From: Trichoplax adhaerens
Lineage: Eukaryota; Placozoa; Uniplacotomia; Trichoplacea; Trichoplacidae
DNA length: 64,000 nt
Direction: 5' to 3'
NCBI RefSeq assembly: GCF_000150275.1
Contig: NW_002060944.1
Location: forward strand, 6,298,564 to 6,362,563
The position numbers and the translations under genes are program-made. Positions 26,301 to 40,626 of this stretch are shown here, one piece after another. The notes under the pieces are model-generated. The model ran no database searches. It worked only from the letters and a program-made list of their open reading frames with translations, and had not been told where the DNA came from. How positions within the stretch are numbered: the first letter of the stretch is position 1; each line of letters starts with the position of its first letter.

Positions 26301-29300
26301 TTCCTTCCGAAAATCGAAATGAATAATCCAATTAAAATTTTTTAATGCGTAACAAACATCGTAAATAAATCTTTGAGATTTTATACGATAAGAATATAGA
26401 ATGCCAAGCAATTATTAAATTCATCTAATAGTTAAGCCATCGTAGAAATAGGATGTCAAAGGATGTAATACAATACCAGCATCGATCGATCTATTGATCG
26501 TATTAAGTTTGCGTATATACATTTTAAGATAAAAACACTGTATTTATTCCAATGTACTGTATGTTTTCTTTCAGAATAAGTTTTCAATAGCATTATTATC
26601 TTATAGTAGTTCATAGCTATGTAAGGGGCGACAATAATAAAATAGGAACTGTAGTATGGAGATTTTTGAGTAGGATTCAATAATATACGCTAGTAGATGT
26701 TATATGACTATATTCATTATCAACCTACATCGGATTTAATCAAAATTTCAATAGATGTATTTACAAAATTATTGTTGTCCAAGCGTAGGATTATTACATC
26801 TGTATGATGATAATATAAGAAAGGAATTAGAAGTTAATGTTAGTTCTTTAACCATGTCGAGAACATTTATATTCAAAGAAGAATTTATGTCAAAGTTCAA
26901 GCTTGTAAATAGCTCTGATAATACATTAGAGAGTATACTTGTTATAAGACTGCTTCGTGACCGTAGTAAATCTCTTTGACACTATAAATAATTTGTAGAT
27001 GATGAAAATCATCGTAAATTCAATCTCATCCAAGTGCCTTAACTTGATACATATCAAAATTAGATTCATATTAATTATAATAAATGATTGATAGCTACTG
27101 TTGAAACACAATTTGCTATGTTTCCTTTTATCCATACAAGCTTTTAATAATGGAAAAGTCTATGTTGTTCATGTCATGCTTTATAAACAGTAATACTTCG
27201 TTTCTAAGTTAATTATAATCTACATAACTGTAAGCATAGGACAGGAATATATATAATAAAAACCTAATTTTAATGTTCTTCTCTACCGCAAACTATACAG
27301 TGGGATAATGACTACATTTATTTCCTTTAAATTTGCTTGTTTTCATATCTAAAGTAAAGTTAAAATATGAAAAATTTTTCTTGTTGTTGTTGTTTTATCT
27401 TGTAATTTGATAGAGTGCTACATTCAGTTCGATGAAATTTTTTTGTGCTAAAGAATGCTGACATATATGTAAAATCTAAATTTGAAAAAGGCAATTAATC
27501 ATATTCTAGGTTAGTACATAATTTCTCTACGGAGTACACGACTGGGCTATTTCCTTTACACGCCTCTTCTATTATTTCCAACTGATGTACAATTGAATAT
27601 AGAAAATTCAATACAAGTCAAAAAGTAAACAATAAGCAATAGCTATAGTACTGGCATTATGTAAATATACGATAATTCTAAGAGTACTGATGTTTAGCTT
27701 ATAAAATGAGTAAAAGACAGAGTAAACAAGTATGGTATACACAATTTGAACAAATAAATGACATAGCGTCGATTTTTTAGTTACGAAAAACATTTTACGT
27801 ACAGTAGATCAGTTCTTACTATAGGTCAGAATTATTTAGGGCGGGATGTAAATTGGTAACCTTATCACTTGAACATACCTATTTGACAATGACAAACTTT
27901 TAAGGCAACATATCCATACTTTTATTAGTGCAATTGGTACAAGAGAAGTTCTATTAAGGATATCATCCAAGTACAATGAAGAAAGCATGATACATGAGAT
28001 ATCTTCCATAAATACACTGGCTACCATTAATTGATTTAGTCCGTGATAAGAAGAAGACAAACATAGAAATTGCATAAAGATACTTATTTTACTACTACAA
28101 GAAAAAATTGCCACTTAAAATCACTAAAATTGGATCTCTGCTGGTATCAAGATTTTACACCAGATAGAACACGGTAGTACATTTTTTATTTAATTAAAAA
28201 ACTAGCTTACTGTACATCTTGTACTCTTATAAACAAAGACATTTAGTTACTCTATTTTTTATAAATATAAATAGTAGCTTTAAAAAGTATCTGAATCAGA
28301 AAAGTTCCGTTTACAGTGCATGGAGAAATTTACTGCTATGATGACTATTATCTCTGCTTGACTATTAAAAGCACCATAGTTGTCATTGCTCACCACAAGC
28401 CATATAGTTCATTCTAGTTAGGATACACTCGTACTTCGCATAATATTAGCCTCATCTTATAAATCAGATTAAAATTTAAAGGAAAAAATAACCCCTACTA
28501 AACGGCTACGGAACTTTGGAATTGGACGACGCTGCAATTAGATGGTTAGCAACATAGCATAAATAGACGTGTTATGATTTAGCGATGTCGTAAGGATATT
28601 AAATTAAATTTATAACAGTTAGTAAAATATTTACTATGATAAAAGCTTTACAAAAAATGGTTGATAATAATAGTAGGTTATTTTTGCATCATGTAAAAAG
28701 GATGTGATCATAGATAATTTTTTCTTTTCTCTTTTAATCCAATTTTTAAATTTATCCCGCGATATGAAGCTTAAACGGTTATTTTCTATTATAAGTATGA
28801 TGTCTAATCAGTGAATTTCCGTATAATGCTATACGTACAACGGCTGATTTCACTCAGATGTGATCTAAATAGCGTTAAAGAGATGTTGTTTAATATCAGA
28901 GATGACATTGGATGTAATGAAGTAGGTGATATTTCATGACTAGCTCTGTTTCTCTAGAAATGTTATGATGTCAAACTACCATATCGTTTATCTCCGAATT
29001 TAATTAAAATGTGGTTTTGAGCAGTTTACGTAGTCGTAAACTAACTTATGACATTTATAAATATAAATCGTCACAATGGAAATATTGCATAATGCACGGG
29101 GACGGTTTCTACTCTAATTGTCATTATGTATATAATACAATTGGGGCTTGTACTCTCTCATGAAGTGCCATCAGTATTATTACAACTTACTCAACGAAAA
29201 AATTTGTATTTAAATCTTTTTCATCATGAGGACAGCGCCGGTAATACACCATCAAGATCAATTAGTCGAATCCATAGAAGGGCACCTCTATAGTTAATCA

Positions 29301-32300
29301 TAAGTAGGTACGATGATATTTTTTACAAAGTTATTGCTTGCACGTACCAACTATTAATAACGTGTACGTTACGATTTTGTGCACTGAGTTATTTGTGTTA
29401 CTCTATTCAATTTAGATTTAACGTCCAATGTGAAGCTCTTTCATTTGTTTTTAATGTAAGACTCCATGGAATAGTGTAAAGATATGGACAACTTTTTCAC
29501 AAATACTTTAAACAAAAGACCCATCAATGAGTGCTAGGAGTGCTTAAACTTTACCAGATTCTATCATTGTACTAGAAATTCATTACAAGTTATCTTTCAT
29601 AACAGGTAAGACATTACATTAATAACTGAATAGATTTAGAGTAGAGTTTTATGATTTCAATTCATAATAATTCAGTGTAACATATCACACAACAGCAAAC
29701 AGAAATTGTATCGTTCATGCAAGCTGAAAATAACATAGTTTAAACACTACAAGGAATAAGTCATCTACATAAGAGTAATGACATACCTGGTTAATAACCC
29801 TTAATGTTGCAACGCTTTACCGATCATGTTCATTCTAAAATCAGAAATAAGGAAGCCACAATAACAGATGTACTTGTTAATTGACGTCTTACGATATGGC
29901 ATCGCTATTTTGTGACAAATTTAATTAAGTGTTTGTGAAAGATAGTGAACATGCACTTTTAGTAACAAGCGGTAGTAGTAGGTATTGATATTTTTCTTCT
30001 TAAAAGAAGATCAAATAGATCGGATGCGTATCTTAAAATCAAATTTTACTAAGCAAATGCCTGCTCTTAATTAAGAGCTTGATTTATTTCTACCTATATG
30101 TAGTAACAATGCTGATATAGAGTTCTATTTGTTTATACACGCAGCAGACTTATATCTACGCTCAGTAATTTGATACGTTTATAGACGCAGTAGACTTATC
30201 TACGCTCAGTAATTTGACGCTATTCTTTTAATAATTTGAAATCATACGCTACAGTATATTGCCTGGCAAATTATGTTGTACTTTGATCTTGGAGAGTTAC
30301 TTATTTGGTATGATACTGTGATGAGGAAGCGTGCTTACTTAAAATAGTGTAGTTGCTACAGTACAACTGTAAGTGGAGAGAGAGTAAAGAGATATCATTC
30401 GACGATGCAAAACTCTCTCTCTGTCTTACTATCCTAATATACGAAAAACGTGCATTTAATACCGCATATACATTTATATATTTACCTATTCATTACTGTA
30501 TTTCATCAAATCTAGACTTTAGAATTTTTGATTTTCTTTATCGAAAACGCAATATTACTGTTTGCCACGGCCGATTTATCCATCCGATAATATAAAAGTA
30601 TCGTAAGTAAACTAGAACTTATAAATATTAATTGAATACCATTATTGATGATCAGTTATAAACAGAATTCAGTTTTAAACTGCGGTAACTGTGCCCTTAC
30701 AATTTACTGCAACATTTTAGACGTAAACAGTTTTTAGGTATTAAACTCTACTACTGCTGTAAACTATTGCATCTTCTCATATACTACAATGATGATCAAT
30801 GGTAAATTAATATTCTTGTACATTGTAAGTATTATGATAAATATATAACATACTGACTGGGATTATATCAGAAACTATATGCCTTAAAGATTACAGAACA
30901 CGTGCACATATACAATATAGTAAAACTGAGATTACACTATTGAAGCAATGAATGCAATCGGACAATTTTACTATGACTTGTATCGAGTTTCAGTAGGCAA
31001 TAGCTATTGCATTTAATATTACATGTTGGTCGTAAAACAACTACACTACATAATATGCATTCGTCATAGCATGCCACATTAGCAGCAAATTTTTATTTCA
31101 ATCTGATCCTAAGATCGATAAATCGTTAGAATTATCTATTTTCCTTTCACTCATCTACTATTAGTAACATTTGCTACTATAGAATAAATAAATGTTGATA
31201 AGTTTATTGTAGGAATAATTATTGTAAATGACCGAATATGTATAAATAGAAAAGGGATGAATGATAAATTAGTACATTGTAAAACTTAGTCAATATCACA
31301 ATTTCTGACGACTACTTATGTAATTATTGTTAATGCCATCATACTTGTTGACTATCGAATTTACTTGTCAATTTGGCATGAAATAATGACATCTTGTACC
31401 ACTCTGTCCAACATCATGGTAGACATTCCCAGGTATAATTATCTAAACAGCAATTGCCATTCGTCCTTCATGGACTTTGATCGATTGTGGTTAGTTTATT
31501 ACAATTTTACCAATTTATCATCCACAATCAGATTTTACAGAGCCATCACAGTCTTCATGGATGGATGAAAAAGTGATCATTTATGGTTATTTGTTAGTTT
31601 TCCTAAAACCTTACATGTGACTTACAGCTTCTAATAGTGGTAGTTTCACAGCCGCATAATTGATGAGTAAGCAGCAGTTGGTCACTCATTATATACTATT
31701 ACTACCATCATCACCCAATTATCATCATTGATTCGCTTATTGACGATCAGTTATTTTGATCATGCATCATCTTTGACTCTCAACAATAACTGATCTATTC
31801 GTCATACGGGCCAATATGTTAATCATTAGTGATATCTTGTATTGCTACTGTTTTATTACTCTGGCATTTCATCACCATCTTTGACTTGCATCATAATAAA
31901 TGACAGCTTTGTTTGTCATTTATTACAATAACCTGATTTCATTGGTATCTCCATTTGTCAGTTATTAATCAATCAGATAACCGTTAGTCACCATGCAACA
32001 TAAAATATATACGCTTAGGAAGGCTGAAAAATAGTAGTTTTATACACATACAGTAGTTAACCCGAAAGTATTTTTCGCAACTGAACTATGCTACAAAATC
32101 ATTACAACCGGGTAGTTGTGCACAACTGCGTATAAGGTACAAGTAACTGTGTAATCATTCCGTTGAACGGAATCAGAATAAAACTTCCAATTATGTTATC
32201 TTGCTTTCCTAGAATGGATAGACGTTAAAGCACGTATTACTGGAGTTGCATTTGTCAATTCATTTTCGATAATTAAAACCTCTTTCTAGTAGTCAGTACT

Positions 32301-33540
32301 AACTGGTTCTGAATACTTCTCAGCGGATACGAATCTTCGACTTTAATTATATTATCCGTACGATAAGTAATATAATCATTATCATGGCCCCCAAATTGCT
32401 AGAGGTGCATTTCTGATGATGTGTAAGGTAGTTAATATACGAGTATACTGTACGATTGCCATCTGCCAGGGAATCGATCGATCGATAAAATGGAGCTTGA
32501 TTGAGTAGTCCTCCTTAGCACTCGCAATTGTATATTAATAGTTCTCATAAAAGTTCCAGTAACAGCTAGTAAATCATTATAATATAATCCTTTAAGATGT
32601 TCGATTTAATTCGTCACTGATATATATTGATTGTATAATTTAAAAATCTGCTTATCTACTGACACTCGTACTTGCACTGTAATTTATAAGCGATTAATGA
32701 AGAATATTTCAATATTTAAATGCAGCGGATAGTTATACAAAATATGATTTACAATTTGATGTAGTAAGACATGAAATGTATCTATTGATGTACTATTCCC
32801 GGTATTATAGCGGTATACGCCACGTCAGAAATGATATATTGCTGGCTAGCATCATCAACCATTAGGGCGTCATTGCGGGGAATACTTTAGTTGATTACAG
32901 TTAATTGCACGTTATAAATATACCGTATCTGCATCGTTGTACGTCCTACGACTACGCTATTGGAAAATATAATTTCTGATGGAAATAGATAGCCCACTCC
33001 CTCTCACTGTATGCTGGCTGTCATGATCTATTACTGACATTAGTAGTTTTTGAAACTTCTTTTCATCTCCAACAACATGGCATCAATAAGTTAACAGTTG
33101 ACACTCAACAGAGTAAGTTGATTCTATTATTGATCAGGCGAAGTATGGTACGGTATTACAGTTAGGAACTTGTGGAACACTCTCCCTTTTAGAAATGCTT
33201 ATTATTTAATAGTACTGACATGGCACACAGACTACAAGATATAGTAATGCAGTGAGAGAAGAAACTGGCGACTGTTGGTTTAGCTCGCTCGATCATTCAG
33301 TCGTCGCTTGTGTCGTGTCCATAAACACAGAAACTGCTAGTAGTCCATGATTGATTGGTTCGTTAATGTCATTTAGTAATGAAGAGATGTAGATAGACTG
33401 AAATCTGGTAAACTGACGTTGTTTTATATTCATTTCTTTCTTTATTTATTCTATTTACAATGTTTATTTGTTTGGTATGGTATTTTTGATATGACGTCCT
33501 AAAAGTAACCAACAGTGATTATACCAAGGTATTACTGTAC
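23349..33540. other. 10 kb spacer between ZF-A and ZF-B
   Basis: AT-rich. Contains the ZF-A 3' end and a 46-base tandem duplication at 30132-30220. Open frames near 26755-26979, 27836-28114 and 29126-29293 were read on both strands and none could be tied to a family or to a convincing exon chain. A (TA)-rich run lies near 24240-24262. Confidence 0.4.
30132..30220. repeat. two-copy tandem duplication, 46-base unit
   Basis: TTTATACACGCAGCAGACTT at 30132 recurs as TTTATAGACGCAGTAGACTT at 30178; both copies continue into CTACGCTCAGTAATTTGA. Only a few mismatches and a 2-base indel separate them, so the duplication is fairly recent. Confidence 0.85.
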
Positions 33541-33571
33541 AGTGTAGAGTGTAGAGTACAAGCACCAACCG

Positions 33572-33631
33572 TACGCAATGTACTGTACTGTACTCACTTG
33601 TATTGTACTGTACTGTACTGTACATTGCGTA
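33572..33631. repeat. 12-base inverted repeat bracketing pentamer runs
   Basis: TACGCAATGTAC at 33572-33583 is matched by GTACATTGCGTA at 33620-33631, with TACTG repeats between them. Confidence 0.75.
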
Positions 33632-33914
33632 TTCTAGAATCGCTTATGACAACTGTTTGACTGCTTTTTTTTGTTTTCAGCCATCGCAAAAAGTTAAAGT
33701 ACACTGCTGCAATATACAGTACAGTACTCCACAGTGGCCATTCCTCTCTCCTTTTGATATTTGATGTAAAGTACAGTAGAAGAAAACCGAGAGAAGGTTC
33801 GGTCTTGTTCTAATATACTGTACAGTACAGTACATGTCCAGTAGTCGTAGACCTGAGAAACAGTGGTCCATGACTGTCTGTGCAGTAGAGTTCAGTACTG
33901 TACAGTACAGTAAT

Positions 33915-33929
33915 CCCCCCCCCAAAAAA
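33915..33929. repeat. C9A6 homopolymer junction
   Basis: Nine C followed by six A inside the pentamer cluster. A similar C9A11 junction is at 40531-40550. On the other strand this is a T-run followed by a G-run. Confidence 0.9.
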
Positions 33930-35010
33930 GGAAACCTACAGTACAGTACTGTACAGTAGGTACTGTAGGCTAGTAAGCGACCGATGATCCTCTTTTCGCG
34001 TCCAGTACTGGAACTGGTTCTTTGTTTCAATATTGATTTATCTGCAATATACTGGTACTGTACAGTGTACAGTGTGTACAGTATTACTTATTGTTATCAT
34101 TGCTGTTATTGTTATTTATTGTTTAGAGTACAACATTGCAGCGCAATTTTATATATTTTTATCCTTATCTTTTACTGTATCGGTGTGGAAACCTTGGACA
34201 GATGTATTTACCGTGTACAGGGGCTTGGGATTGCCGATTTATTGTACAGTATACTGAGTCATGGAAACCCCGGGGTTTATGGAGTAGTCCATGACTGAGT
34301 AACAGCACGATCACTAGATTGTACTCGTGTACTGTACACTGTTACGGAGTGCAGAGTACCAATCAATTGTATGTACTGTAGACTGTAATCTAATCGACTG
34401 TCTTGTACTCCAGCACTCGTACTTGTCGTCAACGATGATTTACGACTTGAAATACAATATGTTAACAGCACATACAAGTTCCTTATGATAATGAATAACA
34501 GAGCGCAATTGCTGTAAACAAATAAGAGGAAAAAAAATTACGGTATGGTACGATACGGTACAGTACGGTATAGTGGCATTAGATTACAGTATAGTACTGT
34601 ACTGAACAACAAAATAAATAGATGTTGTATTGAGAACAACAAAAGCGATGTTGGAAATTGTATTACAGTACTGTGTTGTACTGGATATTGATTGGTACGA
34701 TACATGACGCGATGTATGTTGTACAGACTTGTAGTATTATACTAGTTGTAGCCGTTTTGTTAAACGTTAAAAACATTCAAACATGTACACATACATTGTA
34801 CATGGCTGATTAATGACCTTGTTTTTTTTCTCTTACAATATGCAGTTTTATGTTAGTGGAGCACCCACCGCCAATACAAGCCCAACATAGTATACTGTAT
34901 ACTGGAAGTCAAGCGACATAGAGAAGTAAGACATTTTGAATCGAATCCCAGCACTTGACCGTACAGTCAGTTGTACACACTGTTGTATCATTTCAAACTG
35001 CTGTCTCCAT

Positions 35011-35037
35011 TCTACAGTATACTGACTGTACTGTAGA
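35011..35037. repeat. short hairpin in ZF-B upstream region
   Basis: TCTACAGTA at 35011-35019 pairs with TACTGTAGA at 35029-35037, about 85 bases before the ZF-B ATG. If transcribed it would be a 5' UTR hairpin with a 9-base loop. Confidence 0.6.
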
Positions 35038-35122
35038 GACACATTCAATTCCGTCGGTTGGTTAATCCACTGCGCTAGAAATATTCTTTGCCTTTGAGCG
35101 CCTGACTCCGTACACATCTTTG

Positions 35123-36799
35123 ATGGCAGGAGGTATGGAGGAAGCTGTTGACATGATCCAGGCGATTAAGTCAAGCAGTACGCCATCAGAATCCTATCAA
35201 CGTTTTCATCAATTTGTTCAATGGTTGATTAAGACTATAGAAGATCACAGATTGGCCAATTCCAATATTGAAAAACTAGTCTTGATGCTACATGAACTGG
35301 CTCGAGAGTTAACCAATTATCGCTTAACGTTACCGCATGCAGTCGCTGAAGGCCAACGCGGCGACATACACGTAATTTTATATAATATGACATGCTGGTG
35401 TATTCAATTAATTAACGCTCTAAAAGAGAATTGTTCTACAGACAAGTTAAATTTCATATTAGAAGCCACTACCCAAGCAGCGTTGGTTTATGCTGGACTA
35501 ATTACTATTGCAGCATCGGGTAGTAATAGCAGCAATATCATCGGGCCTAGCCTTGATAACACTTCTGACGTTGACAAAGATATCAACATAGACAATTGTC
35601 AGAGTGCTTCACGGCCTGCCGTTTCGGCACAAGGTATCGACGATAGCAACATCGCTAGCAAAAGTGGAAATTCTAGTCCAAGTCAATACGAACCTCATCA
35701 AAGCCGCACCATCGCCAATAAATATTCTAACCTTGGCCAAAAAGAGCTTACTAGCAAAACCCTTGAATCGACGACGTTAAAAGAGAGCGAGGTCAATGTC
35801 ACACAACCATCATGCGAGAAAGAGAAGAAGTCTCGAAAATCTGTTGAGGAAGACACCACCACCATAGTCAGTACAAATACGCGATCTGATGATGACAACA
35901 GCCAACGATCCAAACGTGCATTAAAATCAAGTAAACGTGGTAATGATCGATTTGAAGTCCGAGAACGAACGAGCATCAAAACTTCCAGTAAGAAAAGCAA
36001 TTTTTCTGTTAGTTACTTATTAAGCACTGCTTCTAATAAACAACGAAGTAATGTCAGTACAGGTAGCAAAAACAATTCTCCTTCAGATGAAGATAGAGTT
36101 ACAAGATCGGATACTCTACTCCGCACTACAAACGTCATGAGATTAAACACTCCTCGTGCAGTTCTACCCGGCAATAGCAACACTACACAACCATCCACCT
36201 TTATTAATCGGCCCTTACTAACTTATCATCCATCACAACATCCGATGATAGTAAATGCGTCTAATAACAACGGACATCAAGCGCCAGTCTATTTGGCCGG
36301 CCCAAAAGTTGAAGGATTATATTACTACATGCAAACGCCAGTGGTGACATCAATTACCGGTCATACCAACATAAATACTCCAATTACCCCAAGCAGGGGT
36401 GAAATTCGTCCAGACCAAGCGAGCACAAGCAGCCAACATCATACTCCACGTGAGGAAGAGTTACGTGGAAATTTCTTTACTAGTAACAAAGTATCGACGT
36501 TCGACGACAAGGACTATCTTCGTAAAGAAATTTCCAGTCCAGAATCGAGCTCCGCAATAACTGGACTTCGTGCTGGCGATCCACAGTCTAATGAAAGTAG
36601 AACTGGCAAATTATACCAGTGTGAAGTTTGTACAAAAACCTTTGGCCGCGCTTATTCACTAACTCGTCATAGACGTATCCACACTGGCGAGAAACCCTAC
36701 CATTGCGTCGTTTGTGGCAAATCATTCACCCAATCGTATCATTTAAAGATCCATATGAAAACCCATAGTCGTGATCGACATCGATCAAGGGAGGTTTAA
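35123..36799 (+). CDS. ZF-B, intronless two-finger C2H2 protein
   Basis: A 558-residue protein in one exon. The frame is open from a TTG at 35120, but the first ATG is at 35123 and is taken as the start. Residues 1-130 are a probable helical domain; YNMTCW puts a Trp at 92, matching W91 of ZF-A and W87 of ZF-C. Residues 150-290 are rich in Ser, Asn and Lys. FSVSYLL at 294-300 is the eh1-like motif. Two C2H2 fingers fill 498-548, with helices RAYSLTR and QSYHLKI and a TGEKP linker. The protein ends ten residues later in a basic tail ([10 protein letters not shown]). Compared with ZF-A, fingers 3-5 are absent, and no remnant of them was seen after the stop. It is probably nuclear and DNA-binding, with a shorter site than the five-finger relatives. 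Confidence 0.92.
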   Translation: MAGGMEEAVDMIQAIKSSSTPSESYQRFHQFVQWLIKTIEDHRLANSNIEKLVLMLHELARELTNYRLTLPHAVAEGQRGDIHVILYNMTCWCIQLINALKENCSTDKLNFILEATTQAALVYAGLITIAASGSNSSNIIGPSLDNTSDVDKDINIDNCQSASRPAVSAQGIDDSNIASKSGNSSPSQYEPHQSRTIANKYSNLGQKELTSKTLESTTLKESEVNVTQPSCEKEKKSRKSVEEDTTTIVSTNTRSDDDNSQRSKRALKSSKRGNDRFEVRERTSIKTSSKKSNFSVSYLLSTASNKQRSNVSTGSKNNSPSDEDRVTRSDTLLRTTNVMRLNTPRAVLPGNSNTTQPSTFINRPLLTYHPSQHPMIVNASNNNGHQAPVYLAGPKVEGLYYYMQTPVVTSITGHTNINTPITPSRGEIRPDQASTSSQHHTPREEELRGNFFTSNKVSTFDDKDYLRKEISSPESSSAITGLRAGDPQSNESRTGKLYQCEVCTKTFGRAYSLTRHRRIHTGEKPYHCVVCGKSFTQSYHLKIHMKTHSRDRHRSREV

Positions 36800-39700
36800 G
36801 AAGAATCTTCGGACATGGTAACTATTACTTTATGGTAATATGTGTACAGGATACAGGATGAATACAGCACAGCCAGACTTGGAATCAGATGTATGTACAT
36901 ATATACAGTATATATAGCGCTGTAAAAGTGATTTAAATTTTAATTTTAAAAATTGAAAAGTCGATTCATCAGTATTGTATTTAATATTTTGAAAAATTTT
37001 TTATGTCGATCACTTTTCTAGAAGCGATGCCCATTGTTTGGTAGTATATCGTACAGTGAACAGTATTTATATACATTTCTGTACAGTATGATATCAAATA
37101 AGTGAAGATAAATCTTTTTGATTAGGAGTTATTTATGTAAAATGAAATGAGCGATTCCCTAGCCCTTTGTACATACTGTAGTAATGTCGTAGCTTGATTT
37201 TCTACAGTATTGGCAATTACTTCTTTATCATTTATTTGTACAAGAATTAATTTAAAGTTTAAAATTTATTTGAGTTGTAAAAATCTACAACGCACAAGCC
37301 TTCTTTTCTCGACATTTTTTGAGTAGTGGTGATCTATGCGCACAAATTTTTATTGTTGACCAGAGAGAATCTAAAATTTCTTTCTAGAAATTTGCTCTCA
37401 TCGTTCGAGCAACATGTAACATATCGAAAAAGAAAATAACTCAATTCAAAATGCATATTGCTGATTTATTTACATATATTGTCCGTGTCAAGCATTACAT
37501 TGAGATAAGAAGATAATTTATCCTAAAATTAGAAAGTGACGAATTTATATACGTCATAGAAATGAATGTAAATTTTTTTATATATAGTGTCGTTTGTACT
37601 TCACCAATGCACTCTTAAACCTATCGAAACATTTCAAATTTTTCAATCTCACGCTATACAGCATTATAAACCTTCTGATACGGTCGTTTTTGTACAGCAA
37701 TAAATCTTATTTGTTACTTCCTAGCTTCGTTCGATTTTTGTCATTAACCTTAATAAGCTAAATTGTGTTCTTGCACGCCTATCGGAAATGTACACAGTAC
37801 TGCACAGTGCAGTATAGCGCTTTAGTCTATTATACTGTAGTGATCTACTCCGATACAATACAAGGAAATTTGTATTGTTATCTACCAGTTAGCTACCTAA
37901 ATTTTGACAGTATTGGCATTAGTATCTGCACGTATTCTAAATTGTTTCTGATGCCAACCTTGTAACAATTAGAGTTTCTCTTATCACGGATCTTCAGAGA
38001 AATCTTTGATCCTCTTTGACTTAGTTTGATGGCTCTATAAAAATTACGCAGAGCATTGATGTGATATGAACACACTTTACAGTGCACTGTACAAGTGTAC
38101 ATCCCCTGTAGCAAATGTTAAGTTATACAAGTGGATAAATCAACGCGTAGTACACTAACAGGCGCCTTTTATTGCAGTCGTCACACCTCAGATACGTATT
38201 TAAGTTTTACGTTAAGAATTTGGTGATGCAGTCGATTTTGTGCCAACACAGATTCTGTTCGCGATTTCTAATAACGGTTGAACCTGCATGATTTACTGAA
38301 ATTATACAGTTTTAAATGTAATCTCGTATGCTAAACAATGAGTGAAAGTCGTCTATGCTTCTAATTATTGTTGACCGGCATGTATGTAAGTATTACGAGA
38401 GAATCGTACGTTAAATTTACAGTATATTCCCGTTTACATCACGTACTTTAATTACCGATTACGAAATCATAACGGTCCCCTTTTTTCGACGGTAACCTGA
38501 ATCACTGATATGAAATGAAATAATGAAGTGAAATCCAATTCATCAGTAAAACAGCAATTTAAATTTGCAGTACACATTCGTTTGTAAAGAGGCCTATATA
38601 ATAATGTTGCACAATGCACATAGTTGGAGACTGCACTGTTAATACAGCATACAGTAATTTCCAATTACTAAATGCAGACAGTCTTATTCCCAACCCTGTT
38701 TCATGTTTGTGTTGTCGAAAAAAAACACGGCAACGGTAAAAAAAATAATATCGAACCCATACATGTATTGGTATTTTTATACTCTTTACTTACAGTATAT
38801 CTTCCACTCAGTTGTAATGTGCCATATACGAGCACGTACTGTATGTCATACAGTATCACAAATTCTGCATTTAACTCTTAATTTCAGCGATAACATTGAT
38901 GCAGTCTGCCATAGCCAATTGGTAAACGACATATATACAATACGAGCATTTTGACAGAGATAAACATAACGCGATAGATTTTTGATTTCTAAAGTATGAA
39001 GTAAGGAAAGCACATACAGATGCTCGCCACCTTGAATCAACTAACAGATAACCATACACAGTTTAGAAGGAGAAACTTCACAAGGGTACGTTTCGTTGCT
39101 ACATATGCAGAAGTAGTGCTACAATTTTTGAAGTTATACAGTAAAGTAGTTAGTTATAAGGAGGCTCTCGGAATTACGCCTTGTATATTATCATATGCAT
39201 ATGCAATATGTACAGTATAGCAACATATACAACGTATTACGGCAAAGTCCTAACGGCATCATAGACAACAGTAATAAGCCAGTGAACAATTTATTTCTCC
39301 CTCTAAAAGAGTACAGTACAGTATGCTGTTCAAACTGAGCTCATATTAACAATAACAAAGTATTTGCCCAATACATTCTACAGAATAGCACAGTATAACT
39401 ACGTCAGTTAGAATTTTAGGAGTCGAAATTTTAACATGAGATAAGTAAAAATAATAAAAACTACTCGGATATTAAACTATAGAACTGCATGTTCTTAGCG
39501 TGAAAAGGAAAAAATTAAAAATCGTATAGTGAGTAATTCGTGATCAATAATTATGATCAATTATCCAGTTATACGCTTGTGCCATGATTCCGACACAGAA
39601 CTCTGCCTGATATTATTTCGAAATAAATCAGTCTATCTGCTGAAAATCAACAATACGATTTTATTATATAGAAGGAACACATTAAAATTTATATATATTT

Positions 39701-40530
39701 TGTATACGTGCTATCTGGAGCACATCGAATCCAACTGATAAATAAATTTTACAGGTAGTAGGTTACTTTCGAGATAAATTCTCATCGAGAACTGATGCAG
39801 TAAAATGATACGGAGACGTTTAATGTAAGCAAATGAATACTGTAAAGAACTTCATAGTAAGAATTAAGCAATACACAGTAACCTCTAAATTGAGGTATTT
39901 TGATTTGTAATTGATAACGCTTACTTAAATAACGGATTCCAACTCTGGTGCTAAGCACAGAATAATGGTAATAAAATTAATTATATTTCTAAGTTAGAGA
40001 ACAATGTTGGCTTTTGCAGCAACCATTATGAACATACTGGGCTATATTCTTACTGTACAGTAAAATATAGCCAGTAAATTAAGATACGAATCTTCATCCT
40101 CGCTGAATCACTGAATAAATAAGTAGATATATTCGAATAGCGATACTGGGTTACAGTCTAATCAACTGTAGTTCTTAACTTTTTGATTCTGTACAGTTAT
40201 CGTAATTTTCAATTTTTAAGTCTCTATCTTTATGAAGTTAACTAGCAGACTACCCCTTCAAATGAACGGGAATTAAAGTTCAAAGCAAACGCATGACTTA
40301 TGCAAAAGTCATGAGGTAATCAGTATAGCATGTAAACAGTATTTAAATCGAGCAAAATGTATATATGTTTTTTGGCTACATGTAATGCTATGGTATACTA
40401 AATGGCAATTATACAGTATGTACCGCATAAGTGTAAGTTGCTGCGATCGCAAGAGAAGTTACATAGTCCTCTTGTGGAGCATTTCTAGATTACGAGCTAG
40501 TACAAAGATAAAAGTTCACAGTGTATACAG

Positions 40531-40550
40531 CCCCCCCCCAAAAAAAAAAA
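40531..40550. repeat. C9A11 homopolymer junction
   Basis: Nine C followed by eleven A, 60 bases before a telomere-like block. It matches the C9A6 junction at 33915-33929. Confidence 0.9.
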
Positions 40551-40610
40551 TTGAGAAAATACAAATACTGTGCTGCAGTGATCTGAAGTATTAATACGGT
40601 ACAGTAATAC

Positions 40611-40626
40611 TAACCCTAACCCTAAC
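40611..40626. repeat. interstitial telomere-like repeat (CCCTAA)2+
   Basis: TAACCCTAACCCTAAC: two full CCCTAA units with partial units on each side, flanked by CAGTAATAC on the left and a TACTGTACTTTACTGTA stretch on the right. Confidence 0.8.

Larger units (their letters stand above)
33541..35110. repeat. TACTG/CAGTA pentamer repeat cluster upstream of ZF-B
   Basis: Dense short runs of the pentamer TACTG and of its reverse complement CAGTA, for example near 33583-33622, 33717-33727, 33818-33833, 33897-33912, 33937-33968, 34060-34081 and 34561-34600. Where orientation switches (TACTGTACAGTA) the run is palindromic. The unusually long open frames in this block (for example 33677-34030, minus) come from the low-complexity repeat and are not genes. 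The cluster runs up to the ZF-B start codon. Confidence 0.85.

Noticed and set aside
26755-26979. Acidic 74-codon frame after a TTTCAATAG acceptor-like site
   Set aside because: No family motif and no convincing chain to further exons on either side.
27836-28114. 92-codon minus frame and an overlapping plus frame
   Set aside because: Both strands look protein-like by eye, which shows how unreliable this impression is; no motif supports either.
33677-34298. Open frames of 74-117 codons on both strands
   Set aside because: They lie in TACTG/CAGTA repeats; the pentamer is free of TAA and TGA in some frames and its translation is low-complexity (repeated Tyr-Cys-Thr).
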